Below, one piece after another: positions 29,819 to 30,584 of a stretch of DNA of 30,584 nucleotides (the first letter of the stretch is position 1; every line of letters begins with the position of its first letter). Where the stretch lies: positions 1 through 30,584 of the IMG/VR virus record IMGVR_UViG_3300017598_000635; one strand, written 5' to 3'. The notes beneath the pieces were generated by a model. It searched no databases. It saw nothing but the letters and a program-made list of their open reading frames with translations, and was not told the origin of the DNA. This stretch comes from a virus. The translations under genes and the position numbers were made by a program.

Positions 29819-30007
29819 TCAATCTTCCATACTCCCATATTTCTCTTTTAACTTTTTGTTCATGTTATCAATAGTTTGCTCTGCTTCCTTTAAATCATCA
29901 CAATAGACTTTGATTTCCCATGTATATCCTTTCGAGTTCTTCGCAAGTTTAACACTACTCTGAGCAGGAAACTCAGCGCCTAATGCTTCATATATTTCTT
30001 TTTTCAT
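29819..30007 (-). CDS. 62-aa small alpha/beta protein
   Basis: ATG 30007 is preceded by GGAGATGA. The product has S-S-V-K-L-A-K-N-S-K-G-Y-T-W-E-I-K-V-Y, two strands, then a helix (LKEAEQTIDNMNKKLKEKYG). Small phage and archaeal proteins with K-L-x-K-N-x-x-G-Y-x-W-E-I-K-V are familiar but uncharacterised. Last gene before the regulatory gap. Function unknown; a nucleic-acid-linked early role is possible. Confidence 0.6.
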   Translation of the reverse strand: MKKEIYEALGAEFPAQSSVKLAKNSKGYTWEIKVYCDDLKEAEQTIDNMNKKLKEKYGSMED

Positions 30008-30021
30008 TTTCTTTCATCTCC

Positions 30022-30309
30022 TTATTCTACTACTTCTTCACTATTCATTAACATTCTATTTGCTTTAACAAAACCAACTTGTTCAACTACATCATCCCAA
30101 AATGGAAGATCAACTTTGTCCACATGCTTCTTTAGATAGATATATTTCCTTAATGTAATTGCATAGTTTTCTTTTTGCCTATTTGTTACATTAATATGAT
30201 AATCCCGCTTAGATAGACACCATGGACAATTAACCTGAATATTCTGCCACTCAGGACAAATCTTATAGAACGTATTTCTACAAATGATACATCTATATTC
30301 AGTCTTCAT
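30022..30309 (-). CDS. 95-aa zinc-finger protein
   Basis: Reads MKTEYRCIICRNTFYKIC, then N-C-P-W-C-L-S-K-R: two C-x-x-C knuckles (about residues 7-10 and 28-31) forming a zinc ribbon, followed by a helical basic C-terminal half (ITLRKYIYLKKHVDKV and VGFVKANRMLMNSEEVVE). ATG 30309 overlaps the previous stop, and the GAGG before it is very close, so coupled translation is likely. A transcriptional or DNA-binding regulator is plausible but not shown. Confidence 0.65.
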   Translation of the reverse strand: MKTEYRCIICRNTFYKICPEWQNIQVNCPWCLSKRDYHINVTNRQKENYAITLRKYIYLKKHVDKVDLPFWDDVVEQVGFVKANRMLMNSEEVVE

Positions 30310-30584
30310 CCTCTTCTATTACTCCTATTTGTTTTAGATAATCAGTACATTCTTTATCCTCTGGTTCATGTTCCATATCATCTTTAAATCCTTCATGACC
30401 ACAATAAGGACAATTAAACCATTCTTCTATACCAGTTTCTGTCATCATCCAGACACGATAATCCTCATCACTTAGGAATACATAACCAGAGTTCCTATTG
30501 AACAAGACTTCTATTTTGCCGTAACTATCTATCTCTTTAATATGAGAGAGTAGTTCTTTTGCTTCTTCTATTTCCCTATGACCA
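30299..30584 (-). CDS. Zinc-ribbon protein, 5' end outside window
   Basis: The frame is open to the right edge with no stop; the first possible in-window start is a TTG at 30505, but coding continues upstream (R-E-I-E-E-A-K-E-L-L-S-H-I-K-E-I), so the gene is partial. It contains Y-V-F-L-S-D-E-D-Y-R-V-W-M-M, then F-N-C-P-Y-C-G-H-E-G, one clear zinc knuckle, with a later single cysteine and a very acidic end (VIEEDED). Over 94 residues visible. Function unknown. Confidence 0.6.
   Translation of the reverse strand, partial: GHREIEEAKELLSHIKEIDSYGKIEVLFNRNSGYVFLSDEDYRVWMMTETGIEEWFNCPYCGHEGFKDDMEHEPEDKECTDYLKQIGVIEEDED

Overview
This window looks like a contiguous piece of a tailed double-stranded DNA virus genome (Caudoviricetes-like, long non-contractile tail), or an integrated copy of one. 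Gene order, the large terminase, portal, protease-scaffold, capsid protein, frameshifted tail assembly chaperone and tape-measure protein all point that way. No integrase, tRNA, rRNA, host housekeeping gene or CRISPR array was seen. The DNA is AT-rich. Several features favour an archaeal host: T-run terminators without a stem (6081-6106), frequent GGTGA-type ribosome binding sites, a fibronectin-III-like domain of the style common in archaeal surface proteins, many N-x-S/T sequons, an AT-rich TATA-like element (29768-29780) and many tiny zinc ribbons. This host assignment is inference; a bacterial host is not excluded.

Positions 1-25416 are rightward and hold the late genes. Packaging and head come first: terminase (cut by the window edge), portal, a zinc-ribbon peptide, an HK97-gp10-like protein, three hypothetical proteins, a maturation protease fused to a scaffold (with an apparent internal start that would also make free scaffold), and the major capsid protein. 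Then come about 5.7 kb of unusual cargo: a small virion-like protein, a 914-aa membrane-anchored sequon-rich surface-type protein, and an 846-aa protein made of about 36 indel-free 20-residue repeats. The morphogenesis order then resumes with a connector-like protein, tail-terminator candidate, tail tube, chaperone G and G-T, tape measure, distal tail proteins and an 854-aa YadA-like beta-roll fibre. The late block ends with a putative lysis or entry cassette: a papain-like cysteine protein, a membrane-anchored collagen-like protein with a cysteine-rich tail, and two small membrane proteins of holin type.

Positions 25524-30584 are leftward and hold probable early and replication genes, converging on the late block at a hairpin plus T-run near 25432-25477. 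They encode a DNA methyltransferase, a D5-type SF3 helicase with an N-terminal zinc ribbon, a possible OB-fold protein, and a dense string of very small genes (zinc ribbons, mini membrane proteins, basic and coiled-coil peptides). Four of these small genes share a repeated upstream element. The partial gene at 30584 runs off the right edge.

Working model: the leftward block replicates and modifies the DNA. The rightward block then builds the capsid, packages DNA, builds the tail, supplies adhesive fibres and ends with proteins acting at the host envelope. The points most worth checking are the nested scaffold start, the A_AAT_TTT frameshift site, the cargo inserted in the head module, the collagen-like protein and the repeated leader of the small-gene cluster.
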